Source: Candidatus Hamiltonella defensa 5AT (Acyrthosiphon pisum)
GTDB lineage: Bacteria > Pseudomonadota > Gammaproteobacteria > Enterobacterales > Enterobacteriaceae
Reading direction: 5' to 3'
DNA: 64,000 bases
NCBI RefSeq assembly: GCF_000021705.1
Contig: NC_012751.1
Coordinates: 124,001-188,000, forward strand
Shown: positions 45,453 to 55,326 of the stretch, one piece after another
Position numbering within the stretch: position 1 is the stretch's first letter
Layout of the letters: every line of letters begins with the position of its first letter
Translations under genes and position numbers: made by a program
Notes under the pieces: model-generated
Database searches by the model: none
What the model was told of the DNA's origin: nothing
The model's input: the letters and a program-made list of their open reading frames with translations, nothing else

Positions 45453-46742
45453 ATGAAGCCTGTATTTAAAATGCTACTCAGTCTGTTGATATTATGGACT
45501 TCTTTATTACATGCACAAGTACGTATTCAAATCACTCAAGGGGTTGATTCAGCCCGACCTATTGCTGTTGTACCATTTAAGTGGCTAGGCACTGTTGAGC
45601 CGCCAGAAAAAATAGCGGACATTATTAGTTCAGATTTACGAAATAGCGGCAAATTTAATCCGATTGATCCTTCTCGAATGCCAGAGAAACCTTTTACTGC
45701 CTCCGAATTGATCACGTCTTCTTGGTATGGTTTAGGTGTGGATGCTGTTGTAGTCGGTCAAATTCAAGCTGGGGCTGATAATCACTATTTAATTTCTTAC
45801 CAGCTGGTAGAGCTTTCATCAGGGACAGTGCTAACACAAAATCAATATAAAGTGACTCAACAATGGTTACGTTATGCGGCGCATAGTGCCAGCGATGAAA
45901 TTTTTCAAAAATTAACAGGCATTAAAGGAGCTTTCTCTACTAGAATTGCTTATGTTGTACAAAAAAACACTCGGCAGCTCCCATATGAACTAAAAATTTC
46001 TGATTATGACGGTTATAATCCATTTGTTGTATATCGTTCATCTCAACCATTGATGTCCCCTGCTTGGTCTCCTGATGGTCAAAAATTGGCTTACGTGAAT
46101 TTTGAAAGTGGCAGATCAGCTTTAGTCATACAAAATTTAGCTAGTGGTAGTATTCAAAAAATAGCGAATTTTCAAGGTCATAATGGTGCCCCGGCATTTT
46201 CTCCAGATGGGGCTAAATTGGCTTTTGCTTTATCTAAAACTGGGAGCCTTAATATTTATATGATGGATCTTGCTTCTGGAAACATCACTCAAATCACGGA
46301 TAGTCGCAGCAATAATACAGAGCCTAGTTGGTTTCCGGATAGTCGGTACTTAGCTTATACCTCTGATCAAGCAGGTCGGCCTCAAGTTTATAAAATTGAT
46401 ATCAGCGGTCATGGTGTACCACAACGAATCACCTGGAATGCAAAGCAGAATCAAAATTCAGCTGTCAGCCCAGACGGGACATTTTTAATTTTGGTGAATT
46501 CAAAAGATGGGCAACAGCATATTGCCAAACAGGATTTAAAAACCGGTGATGTTCAAATATTAACAGACACATTGTTAGACGAAACGCCCAGCATCGCGCC
46601 TAATACGACAATGGTAATCTATAGTTCTACTCAGAACGCGAATTCAGTACTACAGCTAGTTTCAACAGATGGGCGCTTTAAAGCCCTATTACCAGAAGTG
46701 GACGGACAGGTAAAATTTCCAGCATGGTCGCCTTATTTGTGA
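45453..46742 (+). CDS. tolB: Tol-Pal periplasmic protein TolB
   Basis: TolB is a periplasmic beta-propeller that controls Pal's hold on the cell wall. The 429-residue product has a signal peptide ([21 protein letters not shown]), the TolA-binding start [21 protein letters not shown], an N-terminal domain and a six-blade propeller with repeats such as [29 protein letters not shown] and [16 protein letters not shown]. It is complete and in normal order between tolA and pal. Confidence 0.97.
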   Translation: MKPVFKMLLSLLILWTSLLHAQVRIQITQGVDSARPIAVVPFKWLGTVEPPEKIADIISSDLRNSGKFNPIDPSRMPEKPFTASELITSSWYGLGVDAVVVGQIQAGADNHYLISYQLVELSSGTVLTQNQYKVTQQWLRYAAHSASDEIFQKLTGIKGAFSTRIAYVVQKNTRQLPYELKISDYDGYNPFVVYRSSQPLMSPAWSPDGQKLAYVNFESGRSALVIQNLASGSIQKIANFQGHNGAPAFSPDGAKLAFALSKTGSLNIYMMDLASGNITQITDSRSNNTEPSWFPDSRYLAYTSDQAGRPQVYKIDISGHGVPQRITWNAKQNQNSAVSPDGTFLILVNSKDGQQHIAKQDLKTGDVQILTDTLLDETPSIAPNTTMVIYSSTQNANSVLQLVSTDGRFKALLPEVDGQVKFPAWSPYL

Positions 46743-46778
46743 TACAACCTCCCTCTCTCTTAACTAAAAAGGTTTAAA

Positions 46779-47303
46779 ATGATGAAATTCAATCATAAAA
46801 TACTCAAACGCCTCACTTTGGCTCTATTTATTTTTTCTGTAATGGCTTGTACCTCTCATAAAAATACAAATCATTCTGAAATGGGAGCTGAAACAACGGA
46901 TATTAGCACGGATATGAATGGTAATTCAGGTGTGTCTTCTGCTGATGAACGGGCTCGAGCACAAATAGAAGGATTGCAAAAAACCAGTGTGGTGTATTTT
47001 GATTTTGATAAATACAACATTAAGCCCAATTTTGCTGAGATACTTAATGCCCATGCTGATTTCTTACTTAATAATCCCTCTTTTAAAGTCGATATAGAGG
47101 GACATACAGATCAAAGTGGTACATCAGAATACAATATGGCTTTAGGGGAACGTCGGGCTAACGCTGTAAAGATGTACCTCCAAGGTAAAGGTGTTTCTGC
47201 TCAACAGATGTCAATTGTATCTTATGGTAAAGAAAAGCCAGTTTATCGGGGTAATAACAAAGAAGATTATTCTCAAAATCGTAGAGCTGTGTTGATTTAT
47301 TAA
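46779..47303 (+). CDS. pal: Peptidoglycan-associated lipoprotein Pal
   Basis: Pal anchors the outer membrane to peptidoglycan. The 174-residue product has a lipoprotein signal with lipobox VMAC (cysteine 24 from the first ATG; a second ATG follows directly), a polar linker, then an OmpA-like domain with VVYFDFDKYNI, VDIEGHTDQSGTSEYNMALG and RRANAVKMYL. All peptidoglycan-binding residues of the motif are present. It is the fifth gene of the tol operon. Confidence 0.97.
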   Translation: MMKFNHKILKRLTLALFIFSVMACTSHKNTNHSEMGAETTDISTDMNGNSGVSSADERARAQIEGLQKTSVVYFDFDKYNIKPNFAEILNAHADFLLNNPSFKVDIEGHTDQSGTSEYNMALGERRANAVKMYLQGKGVSAQQMSIVSYGKEKPVYRGNNKEDYSQNRRAVLIY

Positions 47304-47320
47304 TAAAGTGAGCAAATGAA

Positions 47321-48094
47321 ATGAACAGTAACTTCAAACAGCGATACAGTTTGTCGTTACTGATTGGCGCATTAACAATTCCATCCACCACGATGGCTAA
47401 AGCGCCCGTCAGTCAACTAAACTCAGAATCTCTGGAATATCGTATTACGCAGCTTGAGCGTATTTCTGGCGGTCGTGGTCAGTTACTAACAGAATATGAA
47501 CAAAAAATTGCCGATTTACAGGAGGATGTAAATGATTTACGGGGGCAGATTCAAAAAAATCAGTATGAGATTGAGCAAATAAAAAAGAAACAAAGCAATC
47601 AACAGAGCGATATGTCTTTTAAAAATGATAAAACCGAGATACAAGCCATAACTCTAAAAAATACAGATAATAAAAACAGAGCAACAAAAGTAGCCACCCC
47701 AGAAAGTAAAAATAATGAAAAAAAGGATTATGATGCGGCACTTTTTTTTATTTTTGAAAAAAAAGATGATGATCAAGCGATCATCAAGTTACAACATTTT
47801 GTAGAGGAGTATTCGGAATCCATCTATCGACCTAACGCATATTATTGGCTAGGGCAGCTTTTTTATAATAAAGGAATGAAAAATAAAGCCTCTTATTATT
47901 ATGCCGTGCTTGTTAAAAAATATCATAAATCGCCTAAAAGGCCAGATGCCATGTTAAAAGTGGGTATGATCATGCAGGAAACAGGTAAAACTGATAAAGC
48001 AAAGCAAATTTATCAAAGAGTCATTGAGGAATATCCTCTAAGTGCTGCTAAAAAAGAAGCTCAGAAAAAACTGAATGCGGCTAAAAAAAAATAA
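47321..48094 (+). CDS. cpoB: Cell division coordinator CpoB (YbgF)
   Basis: CpoB is a periplasmic TPR protein that binds TolA and couples wall synthesis to constriction. The 257-residue product has a signal peptide ending near SQL (about residue 33), a coiled coil (about 35-90) that trimerises in relatives, a low-complexity linker and three TPR units (about 138-250) with FVEEYSESIYRPNAYYWLGQ and VIEEYPLSAAKKEAQKKL. It closes the tol operon. The tRNA genes that often follow were not found. Confidence 0.93.
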   Translation: MNSNFKQRYSLSLLIGALTIPSTTMAKAPVSQLNSESLEYRITQLERISGGRGQLLTEYEQKIADLQEDVNDLRGQIQKNQYEIEQIKKKQSNQQSDMSFKNDKTEIQAITLKNTDNKNRATKVATPESKNNEKKDYDAALFFIFEKKDDDQAIIKLQHFVEEYSESIYRPNAYYWLGQLFYNKGMKNKASYYYAVLVKKYHKSPKRPDAMLKVGMIMQETGKTDKAKQIYQRVIEEYPLSAAKKEAQKKLNAAKKK

Positions 48095-48622
48095 GTATTC
48101 CCCATTTTCACCTTCCTGAGTCACTTACCGTTATGCCTTTTTGTGTCTGTCAGCTTAGCTTCAATCTACTGCAAATAAATTTTTCACTTAAACTTTTTCT
48201 ATTTTAGTTAATTAACTAGCTAACTGTTGTTAACACTGGCATATTTATGCCCGATAAATTAACTAGCTTTTTGTATAGATGCAATTTTTTACAATAGTAT
48301 GTATATAACTGGTATATATTTTATATATACTTATTCGATTAATGGATTAATCTAAGCATTCATCTACACTTTTTGACCACAAAAATAATAAAGCTGTAAA
48401 AGAAAACCTCATTTTTGCTCATCAAAGAGTGCTATGTTTTGGACTGGAAATTGTGGCCTCGTGTGATGAGAAAAACGTCTAAAGTCTATGCTACACCCCA
48501 TCAATCTCAGGTTAAAATTACCGACGAAACGTTCATGAACATCTCCAACAGTGGCTTCATCCTTATATTGTTGATTTTTATTAATTTTGCCTAGCTATAA
48601 ATAGGGGGGGAAGGCAAGTAAG
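48095..48622. other. Gene-poor AT-rich gap between cpoB and the RoxA-like gene
   Basis: This 528-base stretch holds no recognised gene. A 12-base direct repeat (AATTAACTAGCT) occurs at 48210-48221 and 48257-48268, with palindromic TTAATTAA next to the first copy. A TA-rich run lies at about 48295-48340. A frame of about 43 codons ending near 48594 has no known relative and may be a remnant. No tRNA was found. It marks the left edge of a more GC-rich accessory region. Confidence 0.5.
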
Positions 48623-49762
48623 ATGTATCTGATGATAAACTGGCAGGATTTTTTACAACATTACTGGCAAAAGCATCCTATGTTGTTAAAGCAAGCTGTT
48701 GTTAATTTTATTAACCCAGTTTCACCTGATGAGCTGGCTAAACTGGTGATAGAAAAAGCACTTGAGAGCCAGCTCATTAAAAAGGTTAATGGAAAATGTC
48801 AAGTAGTGCATAATGTTTTCAATGGATATAAATCGTTAGGTCGGCATAACTGGTCACTAAAGGTTCAGGCAATTAATCATTGGCATAGACCTGCTGAAGA
48901 ATTCATGTATTTGTTTCGTACTTTTCCCGATTGGTACAGAGAAGATTTAACGGTGTCTTTTTCAGTACCCGGGGGTGGGCTAGGCCTATATGCTAAAACA
49001 TCTGACGTATTTATTATTCAAGGTATAGGGCGCAGCCGATGGCGTATATGGAATCCATTATCATCGGTTGTCCACTACGATCAAAAGAATTTTTTCCCAT
49101 CGATTATTAACGAAGAGCTGGTCTCTGGTGACGCTTTGTATATCCCCAAGGGCTTTCCCCATGAAGCAATTTCGTCAGAAACTGCCTTGAGCTACTGCAT
49201 TAATTTGTGGACAGACAACAGCCTTCGTATGATAAGGAACTGGACTGAGTCTCTTTCAGACAAAAATCATAGAGGCATTGAGTATTCCCCCTCTCCTGAT
49301 TTGCTTATGCGTGACGACCCTACAGAAATTCTGCCTCAAGATATTACCGCCATTCAAAACATAATGAACCAATTTTTACTACAGCAGCGAGATGATCTCG
49401 AAACCTGGTTTGGTCAGCAGATGTCTCAATCATCTTACGATTTACCTATGGCTCCCGCGGCTCAGGTTTATCAACCATCACAAGTTCAATCAATATTGCA
49501 GCAGGATATTTCATTATGCCGCTTAATGGGTCTACGCATGTTACACATCGGCGATCGTTATTTTCTCAACGGTGAATCACTTGCATCGAATTATGCTGAC
49601 GCATGGAATATCATGGCGCATAACACGACGATTAATGGATATATGCTTAGAAAATTCATAGATGATAACGATTTTATGACACAGTTAACCTTGCTTATCA
49701 ATAAAGGGTATTGGTATTTTCAGGGTATCAGCATGAAAAATTTTTTTGACATAAACGTTTGA
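48623..49762 (+). CDS. RoxA/YcfD-like cupin protein lacking the HxD iron ligands
   Basis: RoxA (YcfD) is an Fe(II)/2-oxoglutarate oxygenase that hydroxylates an arginine of ribosomal protein uL16. This 379-residue protein aligns along its length with it: INWQDFLQHYWQKHPMLLKQ, the cupin core VSFSVPGGGLG, DVFIIQGIGRSRWRI and YIPKGFPHEA, then the C-terminal winged-helix part with YWYFQG. In E. coli the core reads GGGVGPHLDQYDVF, whose H and D bind iron; here it reads GGGLGLYAKTSDVF, so residues 123-125 are Tyr-Ala-Lys. The distal histidine (180) remains. The frame is intact. It is probably unable to hydroxylate, or uses other chemistry. Confidence 0.85.
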   Translation: MYLMINWQDFLQHYWQKHPMLLKQAVVNFINPVSPDELAKLVIEKALESQLIKKVNGKCQVVHNVFNGYKSLGRHNWSLKVQAINHWHRPAEEFMYLFRTFPDWYREDLTVSFSVPGGGLGLYAKTSDVFIIQGIGRSRWRIWNPLSSVVHYDQKNFFPSIINEELVSGDALYIPKGFPHEAISSETALSYCINLWTDNSLRMIRNWTESLSDKNHRGIEYSPSPDLLMRDDPTEILPQDITAIQNIMNQFLLQQRDDLETWFGQQMSQSSYDLPMAPAAQVYQPSQVQSILQQDISLCRLMGLRMLHIGDRYFLNGESLASNYADAWNIMAHNTTINGYMLRKFIDDNDFMTQLTLLINKGYWYFQGISMKNFFDINV

Positions 49763-49859
49763 AAAGAATTTTTTATTTTTCATAGGATATGTCCCAGCTA
49801 CCTCCTCGAATTAAACGAATGTGATTTATCTAAACAATACCTAACCATTGGTGGAAATT

Positions 49860-51158
49860 ATGAAAAACAAATTACCTAATACCCATGATTTTTGTTTTAT
49901 GCGCGTACCAGCGGATTGCCGCTCCAGTCTTTTTACCATGGTCATGGTGCGTATTGGCATTATGACGGCCCTTGGACAATTTATGCTGGGTGCCATGCTG
50001 GGCCATACTATGTCTTTTTATGATGCTTTGATGGCGACTTTTCTTGGCAGTATGCTGTTGGAATTCGTGAGTTTAGGACTTGGTATTGCCGGGGCACGTG
50101 AGGGGTTTTCTACCAGTCAATTAGCACGATGGTGCGGATTCGGCTTTTATGGATCATCTCTGGTCAGCATACTCATCGCTTTCAGTTTGATAGGCTGGTT
50201 TGGTGTACAGAATGCTATTTTAGCGAATGGTCTGAACTATGCCCTGAATAATAAGCCTGGATTTGTCATCTGTGCCCTACTGTCAGGACTGGGATTAACC
50301 GCATTAATGACATTCGGATTTCGAGCCCTGGGGTGGATAGCTATAGTTACAGTGCCCTTGTTTATGCTGGTCGTAGGCTGGATTGTCTGTGAACTGCTGG
50401 CGGGATATCATTTAATTGAGTTGATGACCACCCTGCCTACAGGAGAGCCGATGACATTAGGCATGGCAGCGACTGCCGTTGGAGGAGGCTATATCGTCGC
50501 CGCTGTCGCCACAGCTGATATTGGGCGCTATTGTCAAAATGGTCGTCATGTTTTCTGGATGATTACTTTGTCTATCATCGTCGGCGAATTCGTGGTAAAC
50601 AGTATCGCGATACTTATCGCCCACGCTCTTAATACCTCCGACGTAGTGACTATTATGACACAGACAGCTGGCTGGATTGGTCTGTTGGCCGTCATACTGT
50701 CGGCGCTAAAAATCAATGATTCCAATCTTTATTCCTCTTCTCTGGCTCTGCTCAGTGCGGTAGAAGTCATCAGTGGTCGCAGGTTATCCTATGTCGGATT
50801 AACACTCGTGCTCGGTACAGCTGGCACATTGCTGACGGTGGCAGGTATTCTTGAAAAATTTACCGGTTTTTTACTGCTGCTGGGGGTCATGTTTCCTCCT
50901 GTCGCTGGTGTGATGTTGTGCGATTATTGGCTATTGAAAACTCATCGGGTGGAACTTGATGAAAGTCTTCGTCAGCAACAGCTGCCTGACCCAAAAATCC
51001 TTCCAGCCGTGGGTTGGAACGGAGTCATTGCTTGTTTGGCTGGGATCTTAACCGGGCTGATGATTAAGATGGGTATTCCCTCTTTGAATTCACTTTTGGT
51101 GTCGATAACGGTTTACGCGCTGCTTAACGGTTATCCCTTTAAAAAGGCTGTCAAATGA
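49860..51158 (+). CDS. Cytosine permease-like NCS1 transporter
   Basis: The product, 432 residues from the ATG at 49860 (GGTGGA 6 bases upstream), is an inner-membrane carrier with about twelve hydrophobic segments and the CodB/NCS1 plan: a first helix with MVRIGIMTALGQFMLGAMLG, a repeated glycine-rich inner core (TAVGGGYIVAAVATADIGRYC near 190-210), and INDSNLYSSSLALLSAVE near 277-294. CodB relatives import cytosine and similar small rings. Overlap with the DUF917 gene and the hydantoinase gene suggests the substrate is a hydantoin-like ring; this is an inference. Base composition is visibly more GC-rich than its flanks. Confidence 0.82.
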   Translation: MKNKLPNTHDFCFMRVPADCRSSLFTMVMVRIGIMTALGQFMLGAMLGHTMSFYDALMATFLGSMLLEFVSLGLGIAGAREGFSTSQLARWCGFGFYGSSLVSILIAFSLIGWFGVQNAILANGLNYALNNKPGFVICALLSGLGLTALMTFGFRALGWIAIVTVPLFMLVVGWIVCELLAGYHLIELMTTLPTGEPMTLGMAATAVGGGYIVAAVATADIGRYCQNGRHVFWMITLSIIVGEFVVNSIAILIAHALNTSDVVTIMTQTAGWIGLLAVILSALKINDSNLYSSSLALLSAVEVISGRRLSYVGLTLVLGTAGTLLTVAGILEKFTGFLLLLGVMFPPVAGVMLCDYWLLKTHRVELDESLRQQQLPDPKILPAVGWNGVIACLAGILTGLMIKMGIPSLNSLLVSITVYALLNGYPFKKAVK

Positions 51159-52252
51159 CCTGGCTAGACTTGGAAGCGATAGAACATATTAGCTATGGTG
51201 CCTCTGTTCTCGCCAGTGGCGGCGGCGGAGATCCCTATATTGGTAAAATTATGGCACAGCAGGCAATTCAACAGCATGGGCCGATTCGGTTGCTTGACTC
51301 CGAGGCATTCCAACCGCACGAGCTGCTTTTATCCACTGGCATGATAGGCTCACCGACTGTTATGGTAGAAAAAATCCCAAACGGGGAAGAATCTATTGTC
51401 GCTTGCCAGTGTATGGAAAAGCACTTGGGCCGTACCATTGCTGGCATTTATCCTATTGAAGCAGGTGGTATTAACTCGCTGCTTCCACTGGCAACCGCCT
51501 GTCGTTTGGGATTACCTGTGGTCGACGTTGATGGCATGGGCCGTGCGTTTCCAGAATTTCAGATGACCACCTTTTATCTCGATGGGATTAACGTCTCAAC
51601 CTTTATCATAGCAGATGAAAAATTGAACACCGTGTTGGTCGACGCTATCGACAGCCATCAGGCTGAAAAATTTGCCCGTGCAGTGACGGTGAAAATGGGA
51701 GGTGCCGCGATTTTTGCCGCTTCGCCTATTTCACCCACACAGGCAAGAAACTCAGGTATAAAAGGCACAATCAGTTTTATGCGGCATATCGGTAAAAGGA
51801 TGGAGCAGGCTCGCGCAGCCAGAGAGAATTTAGTGGATACCTTGGTCGGTTTACTCAGAGGCCATGTTTTGTTTCGTGGCAAGGCAATACGGGTAAATCA
51901 GCACAGCGAAGATGGGTTTACTCGTGGGATAGCGATTTTTACAGGTGTAGACGAGAATGTCGGCGGTCGCTTTGAAGTGCTGTTTCAAAATGAATACCTT
52001 CTGGCAAAACAGGAAGAAATACCACTATGTATCACCCCTGATTTAATTATCCTGCTTGACGAGGACACGGGCTTGCCGGTTCTTGCTGAAAGGCTGAGTT
52101 ATGGTATGCGTGTGGTGGTGATTGGGGCCCCTGCTGACGATAAATGGCGCACTTCGCGAGGTATCGAAGTATGTGGGCCAGGTTATTTTAACTACCCTGA
52201 TGATTATAAACCCGTTGAGATGCTAGCGATGGCACCTAAAGGAGCGATCTAA
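51155..52252 (+). CDS. DUF917 family protein
   Basis: This 365-residue soluble protein belongs to the DUF917 family (PF06032, more recently described as S-methyl thiohydantoin desulfurase-like). Marks are SVLASGGGGDPYIGK near residue 18, YPIEAGGINSLLPLATA near 98, VVDVDGMGRAFPEFQM near 122 and the C-terminal CGPGYFNYPDDYKPVE. It overlaps the permease as ATGA and the next gene by one base (TAATG), so the three are translated together. DUF917 genes often sit beside hydantoinase-type genes. The precise reaction here is unknown. Confidence 0.82.
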   Translation: MTWLDLEAIEHISYGASVLASGGGGDPYIGKIMAQQAIQQHGPIRLLDSEAFQPHELLLSTGMIGSPTVMVEKIPNGEESIVACQCMEKHLGRTIAGIYPIEAGGINSLLPLATACRLGLPVVDVDGMGRAFPEFQMTTFYLDGINVSTFIIADEKLNTVLVDAIDSHQAEKFARAVTVKMGGAAIFAASPISPTQARNSGIKGTISFMRHIGKRMEQARAARENLVDTLVGLLRGHVLFRGKAIRVNQHSEDGFTRGIAIFTGVDENVGGRFEVLFQNEYLLAKQEEIPLCITPDLIILLDEDTGLPVLAERLSYGMRVVVIGAPADDKWRTSRGIEVCGPGYFNYPDDYKPVEMLAMAPKGAI

Positions 52253-53829
52253 TGAATTATTCGATGGGTATTGATGTGGGGGGCACTCATACTGATGCGG
52301 TACTACTAAACTCTCAGCAGGAAATAGTGGCCTTTACTAAACAGCCCATCACTGCTGATGTGATGCAAGGCATTGGGCGCGCAGTTGAAGTCATCCTTGC
52401 CCAGTCGTCAATCAATCCCGCCCAAATTGATCGGGCGATGTTGGGTACAACCCACTGTACCAACGCTATAGTCGAACGCAAAAATCTTGAACCTGTAGCA
52501 CACTTTCGTCTAGGTGCCCCCGCAACTCTGGCAGTGCTTCCTTTGGTTAATATACCGGCAAATTTTCGTGAAAAGTTATCGGTACATCTGTTTACCGTTT
52601 CAGGTGGATATCACTATGATGGTCAGCTACTGGCAGCACTCGATGAAGAAATGATCCGACGCCAGCTTTATTCGGTAAAAGGTCTGGTCAGCGCAGTTTC
52701 GGTTTGTGGTGTATTCTCCCCGGTGATGGATACTCAAGAACGTCTAGTGGGAGAAATAGCTCAGGAGATCTTGGGGCCTGATATTGCGATCTCTTTATCA
52801 TCAGAAATCGGCTGTATCGGTTTACTCGAGAGAGAAAATGCAGCGATATTGAATGCAGCTCTCTGCGGTGTGGCTCAAAGTTTGACCAACGGATTTAAGG
52901 AAACGCTGTTGCAGCACAACATCAGTGCTCCGCTTTATTTTGGTCAAAACGATGGCACCTTAATGCCAGTCAAACAGGCACGACGCCTCCCCATTCTGAC
53001 GATTGCTTCTGGTTCAACCAATAGCATCTGTGGTGCTGCCATGTTAACGGATCTTGAGGATGCACTGGTGGTAGATATTGGTGGCACCACTACTGATGTG
53101 GGTGTATTAAAAAACGGGTTCCCTCGTCAATCTTCGCTAGCAGCAGAAATTGGTGGAGTACGTACCAGTTTTCGTATGCCGGATATTACCTCGATCGGTC
53201 TAGGGGGTGGCTCTCTAGTGACTTTCGACTCTGATGGTACGATTCATGTGGGACCGAAAAGTGTAGGTTACCAGTTGACTCAGCATTCGCTCGTGTTTGG
53301 TGGTGACACCTTGACCGTGACCGATATCGCGGTAGCGAATGGTTGGGCTAATATAGGCGATCCGGGCAAACTGGCTCACCTTTGTTCCAAACAGGTGCAA
53401 CGGGTCGCCTCCCACTATGTGGCAATGGTGGAGAGAACCCTGGAACGAATGAATACCTCACTTAGTGATATGCCGGTCATTTTGGTGGGCGGTGGAGCTT
53501 GCTTGTTACCCATCGGATTGCGAGGAGCTTCAAAGGTGATAAGGCCTGCGCATGCCTCAGTAGCGAATGCCACTGGTGTTGCGATTGCTAAGGTCAGTGG
53601 TAGTGTTGACACTATTGTTTCTACCGGTACTGAGACGCTGGAAGCTTGTTTGTTACAGGCGGAAAAACAGGCACGAAAAGCGGCAGTGGAAGCCGGAGCG
53701 ATACCTGATACGGTCAGAATTATCGAGCTGGAATCTCTGCCACTTGGCTATATGCCGGGCAATACAGTGAGAATAAGGGCCAAAGCGGCGGGCACACTCA
53801 GTACTTGTCTCTCGCCAGCTCAGGACTAA
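52252..53829 (+). CDS. Hydantoinase/oxoprolinase A family protein
   Basis: The 525-residue product has the two-part actin-like ATPase fold of HyuA/5-oxoprolinase: GIDVGGTHTDAVLL at the start (phosphate loop), the N-terminal hydantoinase domain, and VVDIGGTTTDVGVLKNGFP near 275-293 in the second half. GLGGGSLV and the VGGGACLLP stretch follow. Family members open hydantoin or oxoproline rings using ATP. It is shorter than classical HyuA (about 690) and no HyuB gene follows, matching the smaller type found with DUF917. The substrate cannot be read from sequence. Confidence 0.85.
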   Translation: MNYSMGIDVGGTHTDAVLLNSQQEIVAFTKQPITADVMQGIGRAVEVILAQSSINPAQIDRAMLGTTHCTNAIVERKNLEPVAHFRLGAPATLAVLPLVNIPANFREKLSVHLFTVSGGYHYDGQLLAALDEEMIRRQLYSVKGLVSAVSVCGVFSPVMDTQERLVGEIAQEILGPDIAISLSSEIGCIGLLERENAAILNAALCGVAQSLTNGFKETLLQHNISAPLYFGQNDGTLMPVKQARRLPILTIASGSTNSICGAAMLTDLEDALVVDIGGTTTDVGVLKNGFPRQSSLAAEIGGVRTSFRMPDITSIGLGGGSLVTFDSDGTIHVGPKSVGYQLTQHSLVFGGDTLTVTDIAVANGWANIGDPGKLAHLCSKQVQRVASHYVAMVERTLERMNTSLSDMPVILVGGGACLLPIGLRGASKVIRPAHASVANATGVAIAKVSGSVDTIVSTGTETLEACLLQAEKQARKAAVEAGAIPDTVRIIELESLPLGYMPGNTVRIRAKAAGTLSTCLSPAQD

Positions 53830-53877
53830 CGATCCCTGTTTTTTGTCAGGAATCGTTGAATGGAGATCATAGTGGCC

Positions 53878-54618
53878 CTACAGACTCATATCCAGTAGCT
53901 TACTGGCAGGGCTCAGAAGTTTCTGTGGAAAGTAATGATGATAACCTTTATCCCTGCAGTAATCGTTGAATTGAGACAAAGAGTGAGTCCCTGCTTTTTC
54001 GTAAATTACCTGTAGTTTATTTTCCACCGTACGGTGAGATAACCCCAGATGAAGAGCAATGAGCTTGCTACTCATATTTTGCAACACACAAAAAATAACC
54101 TCGAGTTCCTTTTCGGTAAATATGTTTTCCGGCGGATAAAATAAAAAATAACCGGGTTTAGCATCCTGTAATAATCGTTTTTTGAGTAAAATTTCCTCAA
54201 CTTTTCTGGCGTGAAAAATGGTACCAATACACAGTCGGCTATGCGCTTCATAGAGTGGGTACTTGTCAAAATAATAAGGGCGCATCAATTGATCAGGTTC
54301 GTATGGGTGGATTTCAATCGAGCAAAGACGATCCTGTCGTTGCATTGTCTGGCGATCATGCTGTTGAAAGTGAGGGGCGAAATCTGCTATGGGTGAGGGT
54401 AATTGATCATCAAGGTGACCGACAATACAGAACGTTGCGGGATTAATATTAAGAAGACGGTAATATGCGCGATTAGCGTAAATATATTTTGAATCAACAT
54501 CCTTGACTCCCCAAGGCTCCTGTGAAGTTTCCCATAACATCACGAACTGTGGCGGCAAAACATCAGAAACTTGAGTCGTATCAGGAAGAGAATTCGTGAT
54601 TTTTTTTAGACTGTTCAC
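53878..54618 (-). CDS. PAS-LuxR family transcription regulator
   Basis: The 246-residue product has a PAS-like sensor (about 25-140, with SQEPWGVKDVDSKYIYANRA) and a LuxR-type helix-turn-helix (about 165-225) with FTEKELEVIFCVLQNMSSKL and LGLSHRTVENKLQVIYEKAG. It stands opposite to the permease cassette and is tail to tail with it. The usual reading is a small-molecule-sensing regulator of the neighbouring catabolic genes, though no operator was identified. Confidence 0.8.
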   Translation of the reverse strand: MNSLKKITNSLPDTTQVSDVLPPQFVMLWETSQEPWGVKDVDSKYIYANRAYYRLLNINPATFCIVGHLDDQLPSPIADFAPHFQQHDRQTMQRQDRLCSIEIHPYEPDQLMRPYYFDKYPLYEAHSRLCIGTIFHARKVEEILLKKRLLQDAKPGYFLFYPPENIFTEKELEVIFCVLQNMSSKLIALHLGLSHRTVENKLQVIYEKAGTHSLSQFNDYCRDKGYHHYFPQKLLSPASKLLDMSL

Positions 54619-55326
54619 ATCAATGCACCCCGTTTTTTAGATTGCAGCTCCATATTGAGCGTTATTACAGCCTTTATAGTTTAAAGAGGCTCGATGTCAT
54701 CCGTATTCTCCTCATTCTCCTCACGAATTTTATGGCAATTTAGGAATCCAGGGGATTGCCTGTCGTTGTTATCAGTAGAGTTTGCTTAAAAAAGGTAAAT
54801 ACACTGTTGCATGCCCGCTAAAACTCAATTTTTGATCATAACCACTAACATAAGTTTTTTTGCTTTGCAATGGTGTTTGATATGATTTTCAGTGCAATCA
54901 AGCTATCAATCACATTGAAGGTAGGGTGATAGATGGGTAAAAGTTTCAATGTTAGAGGTGAGAAGAGGATAGTGTATTCTTAGTACTTTTGAACGGAGTC
55001 ACGCTGGTGATACTGGCAGCACAGGCGGTGCCTTATAAAATAAATGAGCACACGGACATCACTTTTAAAAAATTATAAGTTACTTTTTTGTTAACAGTGC
55101 CATAACAGAGTAATTTAAAAACGTTAAGAAAAGAAATGACAAAAAAGAAGCTGAAATCAAGTTTATTGAAGCGCCATCAAAAAATATAAAAAACGCGCAC
55201 TTTATTTCATTTAATCAGTTTTTTACCTGATGGTTTTATAGCCTTTATTTTAGTTAAATAAAAATGAACCTTTTTAAAAAAAGATTAAAAATTTTTAATT
55301 TAAATTTACTAAAATGAGAGTGTATT
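54619..55326. other. Gene-free stretch upstream of the PAS-LuxR gene
   Basis: Some 700 bases without a recognised gene. Around 54980-55075 the DNA is more GC-rich and reads NGVTLVILAAQAVPYK in one plus-strand frame, which looks like a coding remnant of unknown origin. The rest is AT-rich. The regulator's promoter must lie near 54620-54750. No tRNA or mobile-element end was seen. Confidence 0.4.

Noticed and set aside
48095..48622. tRNA cluster expected after cpoB
   Set aside because: No cloverleaf-like sequence or TTCGA-type T loop with matching arms was found on either strand.
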